From a virus, in the IMG/VR virus record IMGVR_UViG_3300010885_019974, positions 1-23,337 of that record: 23,337 bases of DNA. One strand, given 5' to 3'. The stretch's first letter is position 1. Every line of letters begins with the position of its first letter. Both the position numbers and the translations under genes were made by a program. Shown one piece after another: positions 15,934 to 22,585 of this stretch. The notes beneath the pieces were generated by a model. That model was not told the DNA's origin and searched no databases. It worked only from the letters and a program-made list of their open reading frames with translations.

Positions 15934-16068
15934 ATGCAATACACATTGGTTACAAGTGCTGGGCAAGTATTTCAATTCTACATTAAAGAGTGTGCTGATT
16001 GCTATAAACTAGCATATGGCGGCGTGGTATTCACTAAACAAGTTCTTACTCAAACTGAAATTGCATAA
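15934..16068 (+). CDS. Small 44-residue protein upstream of ligase
   Basis: The frame runs from ATG 15934 to TAA 16066-16068. It starts MQYTLVTSAGQVFQFYIK, then has ECADCYKLAYGGVVF and ends VLTQTEIA. It lies 22 nt after the predicted start of a strong promoter. Its stop is 1 nt ahead of the ligase ATG, so it fits the operon exactly. Strand-like alternation and the Cys-x-x-Cys (ADC) segment suggest a small folded protein. I recall similar short proteins in other T4-like phages, but no function is known to me. Confidence 0.7.
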   Translation: MQYTLVTSAGQVFQFYIKECADCYKLAYGGVVFTKQVLTQTEIA

Positions 16069-16069
16069 A

Positions 16070-17374
16070 ATGAACCATATTATTGCTGAAATTGAATCTC
16101 ATCCAAGTCGGCTTGATAAAGAAGAAATTATTGAGCAGGAAGCACTAGCTGATAATCATGAATTCTTTGCTGGCCTTCGCTTGGCATTGGATTCTATGAT
16201 TACATTTGGTATTAAACAAGTCCCAGAACGCTCAGGACAGGATGGACCTGGGGTTGATTGGCCTACCTTCAAGGCTGCTGCTGAAAAACTCATTAAACGT
16301 GAATCTACTGGGCATGCTGCTAGGGATATGATCATTGACCTGATGAATCAATCCACCAATGAACAATGGAATGGATGGTATCGTAGAATCCTTATTAAGG
16401 ATATGCGGGCTGGATTTACTGAAGGCACTGTGAATCGTGTATGTGCTAAGAATTTTCCACAATTCAGTATCCCAGTGTTTACTTGTCAATTGGCGCATGA
16501 TAGTGCCAATCATGAAACTAAGGTCGTAGGAAAGAAACTAGTTGAAGTAAAGCTAGATGGTGTTAGAGTACTAACAATTGTGTATCCTGATGGTAGAGTT
16601 AACCAATTCAGCCGAAATGGTAAAGAATTAGTAAACTTTCCACATATCAAGGAACAGTTTAAGGCTACTTGCACTGGTATTACTGAGCCTGTTGTGTTTG
16701 ATGGTGAAGTAATGAGTTCTAGTTTCCAGGACTTGATGAAGCAGATACACCGAAAGAGTGATGTTACTGCTAATGATGCTGTTTTGTATGTGTTTGATCT
16801 TATCCCACTTGATAAGTTTGAGCAAGGCAAGTATGGTAAGACGCAAGAAGAACGAACTGCTAAGGTCCAAGCATGGAAAGACCTTTGGGTTGAGCAAACT
16901 CCTAATGTCGCAGTATTGGATAATGAATTGATTGATCTGGATACAGCAGAAGGTCAATTAAAGTATAAAGAAATCAATATGAAAGCTATAGCTGGGGGAT
17001 ATGAGGGGATTATGTTAAAGGATCCACTTGGTGTTTATGAATGCAAGCGTTCAGTTAACTGGCTAAAGCTGAAACCTTTCATTGAAGTATCATTGGAGGT
17101 AACAGATGTTGAAGAAGGTACTGGTCGTAATATCGGACGCCTGGGAGCATTTGTTTGTTCTGGTATGGATGACGGAAAAGAGATTGTTGTCAATGTCGGT
17201 AGTGGTTTTAGCGATGCTGATAGAACTGAGTTTTGGAATAATCGTAGTAGCATTACTGGTCAAATTGTTGAAGTAAGGGCTGATGCAGTAACCCAAAATC
17301 AAGACGGTACATATTCATTGCGCTTTCCACGATTCTTGCATTTCCGTGGGTTTGTAACTGGTGAAAAACTGTAA
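16070..17374 (+). CDS. ATP-dependent DNA ligase, T4 type
   Basis: The 434-residue enzyme seals nicks in DNA using ATP. Motif I is EVKLDGVR with the adenylated lysine at Lys161 (close to T4 ligase Lys159). Motif III is PVVFDGEV, IIIa YVFDLIPLD, IV EGIMLKDP and V WLKLKP. The C-terminal OB-fold region has TGRNIGRLGAFVCSG and FPRFLHFRG. The N-terminal ~130 residues form the helical DNA-binding part (RRILIKDMRAGFTEGTVNRV). The ATG at 16070 is preferred because it follows the small gene's stop by 1 nt; the in-frame ATG at 16016 would lie inside that gene. The stop overlaps the next ATG. It serves replication and repair, like T4 gene 30. Confidence 0.93.
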   Translation: MNHIIAEIESHPSRLDKEEIIEQEALADNHEFFAGLRLALDSMITFGIKQVPERSGQDGPGVDWPTFKAAAEKLIKRESTGHAARDMIIDLMNQSTNEQWNGWYRRILIKDMRAGFTEGTVNRVCAKNFPQFSIPVFTCQLAHDSANHETKVVGKKLVEVKLDGVRVLTIVYPDGRVNQFSRNGKELVNFPHIKEQFKATCTGITEPVVFDGEVMSSSFQDLMKQIHRKSDVTANDAVLYVFDLIPLDKFEQGKYGKTQEERTAKVQAWKDLWVEQTPNVAVLDNELIDLDTAEGQLKYKEINMKAIAGGYEGIMLKDPLGVYECKRSVNWLKLKPFIEVSLEVTDVEEGTGRNIGRLGAFVCSGMDDGKEIVVNVGSGFSDADRTEFWNNRSSITGQIVEVRADAVTQNQDGTYSLRFPRFLHFRGFVTGEKL

Positions 17375-17628
17375 TGGATCAAAATGCTATAAGAACAGCA
17401 CTATACGGTGGATTGACCGCACTTATGAATGATCGTGAATACTTTTATTCAAGTGGTGTACCTGGTTCACGATATGTAGCATGGAGTGAATCAGGAAAAA
17501 GGGCATTTTCTGACTTGATTTTAGCATTGACTCCTGCTATAGTAGAAGCAGAATTCGATGAAGCAAAACACAAGTCTCAAGATATGGTATTAGACGCACT
17601 AAGGAATAATTATGATGACAAAACTTGA
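17374..17628 (+). CDS. Small conserved hypothetical protein
   Basis: The 84-residue protein starts MDQNAIRTALYGGLTALMND. It is helical, with an aromatic stretch (REYFYSSGVPGSRYVAW) and an acidic C-terminus. It overlaps the ligase stop by one base (TAATG) and the next gene by 17 nt, so it is coupled to both. No function is recognised. Position suggests an early accessory protein. Confidence 0.75.
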   Translation: MDQNAIRTALYGGLTALMNDREYFYSSGVPGSRYVAWSESGKRAFSDLILALTPAIVEAEFDEAKHKSQDMVLDALRNNYDDKT

Positions 17629-18094
17629 TCTGTCCGAATGGACTACACTTGACATTACTGCAAAAAACAAGATCATTAAAGATGCTCTTGTAGAAAACCT
17701 TTGTATTGTTACCTTTACCAAAGTTGATGGTGAAGTTAGGGTTATGCCCTGTACTTTGATACCATCAATGCTACCTGAAGTGGTTGAAACTGACAAATCA
17801 GTAGTAGTCAAAGAAAAGAAACCAGACACACTTCGGGTATGGTGTACTGATATTAAAGCTTGGCGTAGTTTCAGGGTTGATAATGTTACAGAAGTTGAGT
17901 TGGTTGCTAATGAGCAAGCAGTAAGAACATCATGGGTTCTTCCATTAGAAGAAGATCCTGAAAATCCTGATGATTTGGTTCTTACTTTCCCAGAGGACCT
18001 TATGAAGTCTCAAGGATGGGAAGTTGGTGATACATTGATTTGGGATTTTGATGAAATTACCAAGCAAGCAACTCTTACCAAGAAACATGACTAA
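17612..18094 (+). CDS. SH3-barrel (DUF2693-like) plus AbrB-like fusion protein
   Basis: The 160-residue protein starts at ATG 17612 or 17615, with AAGGA at 17601-17605. The N-terminal part, residues about 27-105 (CIVTFTKVDGEVRVMPCTL, then LRVWCTDIKAWRSFRVDNV), resembles the SH3-like barrel family DUF2693, common in T4-like phages. The C-terminal part (DLVLTFPEDLMKSQGWEVGD and TLIWDF) matches the swapped-hairpin AbrB DNA-binding pattern. The combination would suit a small DNA- or RNA-binding regulator. Both calls are by motif. The last ~8 nt overlap the next gene. Confidence 0.7.
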   Translation: MMTKLDLSEWTTLDITAKNKIIKDALVENLCIVTFTKVDGEVRVMPCTLIPSMLPEVVETDKSVVVKEKKPDTLRVWCTDIKAWRSFRVDNVTEVELVANEQAVRTSWVLPLEEDPENPDDLVLTFPEDLMKSQGWEVGDTLIWDFDEITKQATLTKKHD

Positions 18095-18647
18095 GATTGC
18101 ATCAAGTCCTGATCGTTATACCTTTCAAGTAGAGGCTGCTCTTAATAGAGCGGCTAAAAACGGAGAGACTGTTCCTGAAGAATATCTTGAATTTTGGAAA
18201 ACCGTTAAACAACAAGATGAAGAGAACATGGAAAATCCAGATTGGCAAAAAGATAACATGGAATATGACCTTAGGAGTACAGAATGGATTTGTACTAAGG
18301 CCAGAAGTTCTGATTCATATGCCCAAAATTTATATGCAGCGATGTGTAACAATGAATTCCAAAAATTGGATGTAATGCCTATTCTTAGTGACAAAAAATG
18401 GAGTTGCAGTTGGAGGTCTGCTGGTGGTATTATTGCAGATATGCTTGAAGTAGGCGATTACATTGATTGGTATTGTTCAGGAATCAGGGATATTTACAAA
18501 CCCATAGATGATGAGCAGTTTTCACAAATGAGCAAAGAAGAGCAAGAGTCATATCTAAACTTCATTAAGTATGTTCCTGAAAGTCAGGTAACCGATGAGA
18601 TTGAAGCTGATTTGAAAGCCTTAGGCTGGATAGTTTTGGATAATTAA
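18087..18647 (+). CDS. Conserved phage protein of unknown function
   Basis: The 186-residue protein is read from ATG 18087 (MTKIASSPDRYTFQ); an earlier start at 18048 lies inside the previous gene. A conserved-looking core, WSCSWRSAGGIIADML and then GDYIDWYCSGI, is Trp/Cys-rich and may form a small fold; the flanks are charged and acidic. No catalytic site is evident. It overlaps the SH3/AbrB-like gene by 8 nt and belongs to the ligase operon. Confidence 0.78.
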   Translation: MTKIASSPDRYTFQVEAALNRAAKNGETVPEEYLEFWKTVKQQDEENMENPDWQKDNMEYDLRSTEWICTKARSSDSYAQNLYAAMCNNEFQKLDVMPILSDKKWSCSWRSAGGIIADMLEVGDYIDWYCSGIRDIYKPIDDEQFSQMSKEEQESYLNFIKYVPESQVTDEIEADLKALGWIVLDN

Positions 18648-18652
18648 TTCTT

Positions 18653-18808
18653 ATGACACTGATTTATGATGATTACAATGTTTGTTGGGTATGGGTTGAA
18701 AAGAACAACCATGACGATGAACTAAGTCCGCAATTTGATACACAAGAAGACGCTATGTTATGGCGCACAAGGATGATTAACATCCTTAAAGGTGCTAAAA
18801 ATCAATAG
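18653..18808 (+). CDS. Small 51-residue acidic protein
   Basis: The frame runs from ATG 18653 to TAG 18806-18808. It starts MTLIYDDYNVCWVWVEKN and ends MINILKGAKNQ. It follows the previous stop by 5 nt and fills the gap before the next promoter. Aromatic strands followed by a helix (QEDAMLWRTRMINILKG) look protein-like. Function is unknown. Confidence 0.65.
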   Translation: MTLIYDDYNVCWVWVEKNNHDDELSPQFDTQEDAMLWRTRMINILKGAKNQ

Positions 18809-18821
18809 GGTAAATTGTCTA

Positions 18822-18874
18822 TTGACACAGCAAGAAAATAGAAGTATAATCAACTCACGCTACTTTCATGTAGC
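18822..18874 (+). promoter_or_regulatory. Perfect-consensus sigma70 promoter with 5' hairpin
   Basis: TTGACA (18822-18827), 17-bp spacer, TATAAT (18845-18850). The predicted start is near 18857. A hairpin, GCTAC (18859-18863) with GTAGC (18870-18874), lies at the very 5' end of the mRNA. An AAAGGA ribosome binding site precedes the ATG at 18896. Confidence 0.85.
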
Positions 18875-18895
18875 ATTTAATTAAAGGAAATACAA

Positions 18896-19144
18896 ATGTC
18901 ATTCACTACACTAGTCACAACGCAAAACCAATTTTTAGAACAGCATCTTCGTGGTACCGGTCGTACTCTAAGTGCCCGTCAAGCGGTTTCGTTGTATGGT
19001 ATTAAGAATATTCGTGCCCGTATGTCTGAAATGCGTCAAGCAGGGCTACGAGTAACTCGCACTACTAACACGGAAGGCCGTAGTACATATCGTATTAGTG
19101 AGCGTTCAGTAAGCGGTAGCCGTGCTATCGTTTTTGCTCAGTAA
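18896..19144 (+). CDS. Small HTH-type DNA-binding protein
   Basis: The 82-residue basic protein has a helix-turn-helix-like core (LSARQAVSLYGIKNIRARMS, residues 24-43, then EMRQAGLRV) followed by a wing-like strand pair (TRTTNTEGRSTYRIS). This resembles the winged HTH modules found in small phage regulators. It sits alone between a full-consensus promoter with a 5' hairpin and a strong terminator, so it should be made in quantity, probably early. Its codon use is more GC-rich than its neighbours. Role as a transcription regulator is inferred from the fold. Confidence 0.75.
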   Translation: MSFTTLVTTQNQFLEQHLRGTGRTLSARQAVSLYGIKNIRARMSEMRQAGLRVTRTTNTEGRSTYRISERSVSGSRAIVFAQ

Positions 19145-19161
19145 TATCAGTATTATTTGAT

Positions 19162-19192
19162 GATAAAAGGCTACTTAAAGTAGCCTTTTATC
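19162..19192. terminator. Bidirectional terminator
   Basis: A 14-bp perfect stem, GATAAAAGGCTACT (19162-19175) with AGTAGCCTTTTATC (19179-19192), has A- and T-runs on both sides. It lies between the convergent genes at 18896 (+) and 19198 (-), so it can stop transcription from both. Confidence 0.9.
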
Positions 19193-19197
19193 TTTGA

Positions 19198-19407
19198 TTA
19201 CCCGCCTGGTATTTCAATGACAGTCTCTATAGAGTCACCTACTTCTATAAAGACACTAGGTCCTACCACATCTTGAACTGTTGCTACCATATCAGTAATT
19301 ATAGTTGCTGTATTACCACCAAACACTTCTGCATCAGTTCCTACTGCATCTAGTGCTATTAGTTTGCTAAAATTTATTAGTATTGTTGTTTTCGCTAAAT
19401 TTGGCAT
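19198..19407 (-). CDS. Only leftward gene: small hypothetical protein
   Basis: The 69-residue protein is read leftward from 19407 (MPNLAKTTILINFSKLI), which has GGAG 8 nt upstream; a longer frame from 19425 is less likely. It is acidic and strand-rich (TATIITDMVATVQDV, FIEVGDSIETVIEI) with no recognised motif. Support comes from the ribosome binding site, a GATAAATA promoter motif with a 5' hairpin on the same strand, and the shared terminator at its 3' end. A single reversed gene in a rightward array suggests a mobile single-gene unit. Confidence 0.65.
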   Translation of the reverse strand: MPNLAKTTILINFSKLIALDAVGTDAEVFGGNTATIITDMVATVQDVVGPSVFIEVGDSIETVIEIPGG

Positions 19408-19448
19408 TATTGTTTCTCCGGTCATAATGAGTATTTGAATAGTTGATG

Positions 19449-19480
19449 GGAAATTTCTTCTTTCCTTAAATCTATTTATC
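19449..19480 (-). promoter_or_regulatory. Leftward late-type promoter and 5' hairpin
   Basis: Read on the minus strand, GATAAATA (19480-19473) is followed 7 nt later by a hairpin, GGAAA (19465-19461) with TTTCC (19453-19449). The layout copies the two plus-strand units at 5228 and 6185. Confidence 0.5.
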
Positions 19481-19489
19481 TAAAATTAA

Positions 19490-20020
19490 AATTCAGGGCA
19501 TCAACCCTTCCATCATTAAAGCTAGCACAGGCAATTAATATGTGCCCTAAACCTGGATCAAGGATCACAGGGACGGAATCTGCGTGATGGCAGAGAACTC
19601 AACTACTACCCGTAAGGATGAAGATCAGATACGCCTTCGTAAAACTGATTTAGTTGTTTGAATAGGACGATATATTATAAGGCTAAAGATTGCGGCACTG
19701 TGAAAAAGATACAACCGCAAAACTGTGTGCTCTCGCTAGCATTGGTTCACATAGTTTCCGTTATAAATGAAATCTAGGATAATGGGTACCGGATAACCGC
19801 CCATGTGTTTTATTACAATTCCTTAATGCTAGTGGTGAAAGAACTCAGATGAAAACTTTCTTATTTTTTCCTGGCAACAGGAGAAATATAGGTTCCGAAT
19901 CTAGATGAAGGGGTACACAAACACCCCCGCATTGTTATTGTATGAAATTGTGATGAGCGTAAGCGAAGAACGAGTGAGCAAAAGCTCACTCCCATCTATC
20001 TTCCTCATGTAAATAGATTA
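19490..20020 (+). ncRNA. Candidate large structured RNA in a 600-nt gene-free gap
   Basis: No plausible gene is visible between 19408 and 20045. Many helices are. AGGGCA (19495-19500) pairs with TGCCCT (19543-19548). TTGCGG (19690-19695) pairs with CCGCAA (19715-19720). AACTGTGTG (19721-19729) pairs with CACATAGTT (19748-19756). ATGGG (19782-19786) pairs with CCCAT (19800-19804). TCCTG-GCAA-CAGGA (19869-19882) is a GNRA hairpin. GGGGT (19910-19914) pairs with ACCCC (19923-19927). GAGTGAGC (19972-19979) pairs with GCTCACTC (19984-19991). CTAGCATT in a hairpin loop (19736-19743) pairs with AATGCTAG (19825-19832), a pseudoknot. Size and style recall the ornate phage RNAs (ROOL, GOLLD), but I cannot confirm either. 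The strand is assumed from the downstream gene. No clear promoter is seen. Confidence 0.6.
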
Positions 20021-20045
20021 TGTCTTTTATAAAGTGATTACCGTA

Positions 20046-20861
20046 ATGAAAAAATATGTTGTGTCATTAATTACTGCACTAATTGTACCATTGACTTATA
20101 GTCAACCAAATTATATTGGTTCCTATGCACTATATAGCTATGAATCTAAAAGCTATCTTGTTCAACAGGATCGTAAACAAACTAAATCAATAGCTAGTAT
20201 TACAAAGTTATTCACTGCAATTACTATATTGGAAAGCGGTGTTGACTTAGATGAAAAAATTAAGGTCAATGGTAAAAGCAATGGCAAAGTACCTTCTCAA
20301 TCATTAATGTCTAGAAAGGATCTTCTTAGGGCAATGATTATAAGTTCTGATAATAAAGCAGCCGAATCACTAGCTAATAACCATCCAGGTGGTTTTGATA
20401 AGTTTATCATTGATGTTAATGCCTATACCGCAAATCATTCACTATATAATACTAATTTGACTGACAGCACTGGACTATTATCAACTAATACAAGTAATAC
20501 ATCCGACTTAATAGAGTTTTTGTATCTTATTAAAGATAATCCCATCATTAGAAGTATCGCAGCAGAAAGAGTAGCTGTATTAAATTTGGCTAAAGGGAAA
20601 AAGACTATAAAGATTAATCTACATAATACAAATCCCGATCTCTTTGTTTATGATAATATACTCATTAGTAAAACTGGTTTCACTAATGCTGCTGGTAGGT
20701 GCTTGTTAATGCTGGTGGAAAAGAATATTGAAAAATATGCTGTTGTTATTCTCGGTCAACCCAATATTAAAACTCGTAGCAAATTAGTTAATACACTATT
20801 GCATATAGAAACTGAAGCAGAACCAATTTTAAAGATTACTTCTAGTATAGAATTTTATTAA
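20046..20861 (+). CDS. Periplasmic D,D-peptidase (S11/PBP7 type)
   Basis: The 271-residue protein is read from ATG 20046; a GTG at 20034 is less likely because it would precede the signal peptide. MKKYVVSLITALIVPLTYSQ is a typical Sec signal peptide, so the enzyme acts in the periplasm. All three penicillin-binding motifs are present: SxxK (Ser51-Lys54, SITK), SxN (Ser101-Asp-Asn103, SDN) and KTG (Lys209-Thr-Gly211). This is the S11 D,D-carboxypeptidase/endopeptidase family, which trims or opens peptidoglycan cross-links. It is close to the length of PbpG-type endopeptidases. No strong ribosome binding site is visible. A phage copy could remodel the wall during infection or help lysis. Confidence 0.88.
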   Translation: MKKYVVSLITALIVPLTYSQPNYIGSYALYSYESKSYLVQQDRKQTKSIASITKLFTAITILESGVDLDEKIKVNGKSNGKVPSQSLMSRKDLLRAMIISSDNKAAESLANNHPGGFDKFIIDVNAYTANHSLYNTNLTDSTGLLSTNTSNTSDLIEFLYLIKDNPIIRSIAAERVAVLNLAKGKKTIKINLHNTNPDLFVYDNILISKTGFTNAAGRCLLMLVEKNIEKYAVVILGQPNIKTRSKLVNTLLHIETEAEPILKITSSIEFY

Positions 20862-20872
20862 TAAATAATATA

Positions 20873-21199
20873 ATGATAAAACTAACTGATATAGCGTTGG
20901 AAAAAGTAAGATTAAATCTTAAAAAACGAGGTAGAGGTATAGGAATCAGAGTGGGAGTTAAAACAACAGGGTGCAGTGGTTTAGCCTACGTATTAGAATA
21001 TCTAGATGATAATAAGTTTGATCCTAGCTGTGATGTAGGTGTATATCCGGACTTTGTTATAAAAATATCAAATAAAGATAGAATTTATTTTAAAAATGTT
21101 ACCCTAGATTGGGTTAAAAAGGGATTGAATGAAGGATTTGAATTCATTAATCCAAATGAAATCGCCCGTTGTGGGTGCGGAGAAAGTTTTAAAATATGA
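20873..21199 (+). CDS. A-type Fe-S carrier (IscA/HesB family)
   Basis: The 108-residue protein begins MIKLTDIALEKVRLNL and has the three A-type cysteines: Cys34 (TTGCSGLAYVLEY) and Cys100/Cys102 (RCGCGESF). It would carry iron-sulfur clusters to client proteins in the cytoplasm. Length is normal for the family, and it appears complete. HesB-like genes are known in T4-like aquatic phages. It overlaps the next gene by 4 nt. AATAAATA (20860-20867) lies just upstream, but too close to the ATG to be its promoter. Confidence 0.9.
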   Translation: MIKLTDIALEKVRLNLKKRGRGIGIRVGVKTTGCSGLAYVLEYLDDNKFDPSCDVGVYPDFVIKISNKDRIYFKNVTLDWVKKGLNEGFEFINPNEIARCGCGESFKI

Positions 21200-21405
21200 G
21201 TTGGTCTGAACTTGATTTAGGATTGTTAATAAAACAACAACTAGTTGATCTTAATGAATCTATCCGGCATCTGGCTTTACGCGGTGTTACTTGTGAATTA
21301 AAACTAACTAATACAATGCAAGGCGATGATCATATACAACACGCATATTCATCTATAGAAATTGAATCTTTTCGTAAAGTATCTGCGGGACGAAAAGAGT
21401 CATAA
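21196..21405 (+). CDS. Small hypothetical protein
   Basis: The 69-residue protein starts MSWSELDLGLLIKQQL and is charged and helical at first, then strand-like. It overlaps the Fe-S carrier by 4 nt (ATGA) and is followed by the next gene 3 nt later, so all three form one unit. No function is recognised. Confidence 0.7.
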   Translation: MSWSELDLGLLIKQQLVDLNESIRHLALRGVTCELKLTNTMQGDDHIQHAYSSIEIESFRKVSAGRKES

Positions 21406-21408
21406 TAT

Positions 21409-21744
21409 ATGAGGCCCTGGTCTAGATCAGATACACAAGACTGGATATCTCAGGTTGAGTGTAGACTAGACGATATAACATACTATATAAAACAAACTCT
21501 TGCATGGTGTGCAGATAATGATGTTGAGGAACAACAAGATATTTTCACTTGTTGTTTCATAACTGTAATTTGGGTCAGCAATATGCGTGAAGAACCCATT
21601 ACTTATAAAGAACTGTTGGAAATATTAGGATTCCCAGATCAAGGATTCTCTCACGATAAATTATACGACTTAGGTCCTCAATTTAAAAATCTAGATCATG
21701 AGGAAATCTTACGACTAATTGCAGGAAGATTTGACAATTATTAA
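21409..21744 (+). CDS. Hypothetical protein after the Fe-S carrier
   Basis: The 111-residue protein starts MRPWSRSDTQDWISQV and has an aromatic, Cys-containing middle (TLAWCADNDVEEQ, IFTCCFITVIWVS), then a helical C-terminus. No known motif is seen. It ends the 20046-21744 operon. The methyltransferase promoter starts inside its last codons. Confidence 0.7.
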   Translation: MRPWSRSDTQDWISQVECRLDDITYYIKQTLAWCADNDVEEQQDIFTCCFITVIWVSNMREEPITYKELLEILGFPDQGFSHDKLYDLGPQFKNLDHEEILRLIAGRFDNY

Positions 21745-21768
21745 CCGTTATGCTATACTATAGCATAA
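21731..21768 (+). promoter_or_regulatory. Sigma70 promoter overlapped by a 21-bp palindrome
   Basis: TTGACA (21731-21736), 17-bp spacer, TATACT (21754-21759). A palindrome with 10-bp arms (TTATGCTATA, centre C, TATAGCATAA; 21748-21768) covers the -10 and the start site. It reads as an operator for a dimeric repressor. AAGGA precedes the ATG at 21781. Confidence 0.8.
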
Positions 21769-21780
21769 AGGAATTTTCAA

Positions 21781-22509
21781 ATGCAAACTGATCAATTACA
21801 AAATTACATCACAAATCAAAATAACATATTTGGGTGGTTCTATGGCCCAGATATGCAACTGTTTATTACATTAAGTGATATTCAAAAAATTGCTAACTTC
21901 AACGGACCTGTATGCGAAATCGGCGTATGTCATGGAAAATCATTAGCTCTATTAACTATTCTTCGCGGTAAATATGAATCTATAGGTATAGACCTCTTTG
22001 ATAGTGATCTTCTACCAAATACTAATAATACGATTGAATCATTTTGTGGGTCATCCTCCGCCGCTACACTAATTAAAGGTGATACTCAATTAATGGACAT
22101 GTCTCAGGTAAATAGCATTACTTCATCTAAATTGAGAATTCTTCATATTGACGGTGGACATGAACACCATGAAGTACTTAATGACTTAACTAAATTTTCA
22201 GGTCTAGTTGATAAAACAGGAATCATAATTCTTGATGATATTAATGATCCTGTTTACCCTGGTGTAAATTCAGCTATGGCAGAATTCTTGCAATGCGGTG
22301 AGAATAAAGATTGGACTACTTTTGTTATTGGTCATAATAAGATTTATTTGTGTAACCCTGCTCTACGAAAATATTATCAATCACGCTTACTAAATCTGAG
22401 TATATATCAAACAAGACTTCGGTTAACAAAACTGTGGTCTACTCCCACTCTTATGATAAATGTAGAGCGTAGTAATCACTCTCTTGAAGAATGTCTTGCA
22501 GGAATTTGA
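21781..22509 (+). CDS. Class I SAM-dependent methyltransferase
   Basis: The 242-residue protein has the Rossmann methyltransferase pattern: motif I VCEIGVCHGKSLALL (residues 43-57), an acidic residue closing strand 2 (SIGIDLFD) and strand 4 ILHIDGGHEHHEVL, then GIIILDDIND. The His/Asp-rich ILHIDGGHEHH is typical of the Methyltransf_24 group, which acts on sugars, lipids or small molecules and not on DNA. The substrate is unknown. It has its own palindrome-covered promoter and a good ribosome binding site, so it is probably regulated separately. A glycan-modification role is a guess. Confidence 0.82.
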   Translation: MQTDQLQNYITNQNNIFGWFYGPDMQLFITLSDIQKIANFNGPVCEIGVCHGKSLALLTILRGKYESIGIDLFDSDLLPNTNNTIESFCGSSSAATLIKGDTQLMDMSQVNSITSSKLRILHIDGGHEHHEVLNDLTKFSGLVDKTGIIILDDINDPVYPGVNSAMAEFLQCGENKDWTTFVIGHNKIYLCNPALRKYYQSRLLNLSIYQTRLRLTKLWSTPTLMINVERSNHSLEECLAGI

Positions 22510-22518
22510 AAAAATATT

Positions 22519-22540
22519 GTTGTTTTTGTACAACTTTCTT
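22519..22540 (+). terminator. Weak terminator-like hairpin
   Basis: GTTGT (22519-22523) pairs with ACAAC (22530-22534), followed by TTTCTT. It sits just after the methyltransferase stop and is short, so termination is uncertain. Confidence 0.4.
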
Positions 22541-22550
22541 GAAAAAGCGG

Positions 22551-22579
22551 TTGACAAAGGACTAAATACTATATATAAT
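22551..22579 (+). promoter_or_regulatory. Perfect-consensus sigma70 promoter
   Basis: TTGACA (22551-22556), 17-bp spacer, TATAAT (22574-22579). The predicted start is near 22586. It drives the structured RNA that follows. Confidence 0.88.
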
Positions 22580-22585
22580 AAAGGT

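Noticed and set aside
16016-16069. Earlier in-frame ligase start
   Set aside because: It lies inside the small gene 15934-16068. The ATG at 16070 fits the T4 ligase spacing to the active lysine (Lys161) and follows that gene's stop directly.
19490-20020. Group I intron
   Set aside because: No interrupted gene flanks it, and I could not find convincing P7/P3 core elements, although one segment (AAATATAGGTTCC) loosely resembles a core strand.
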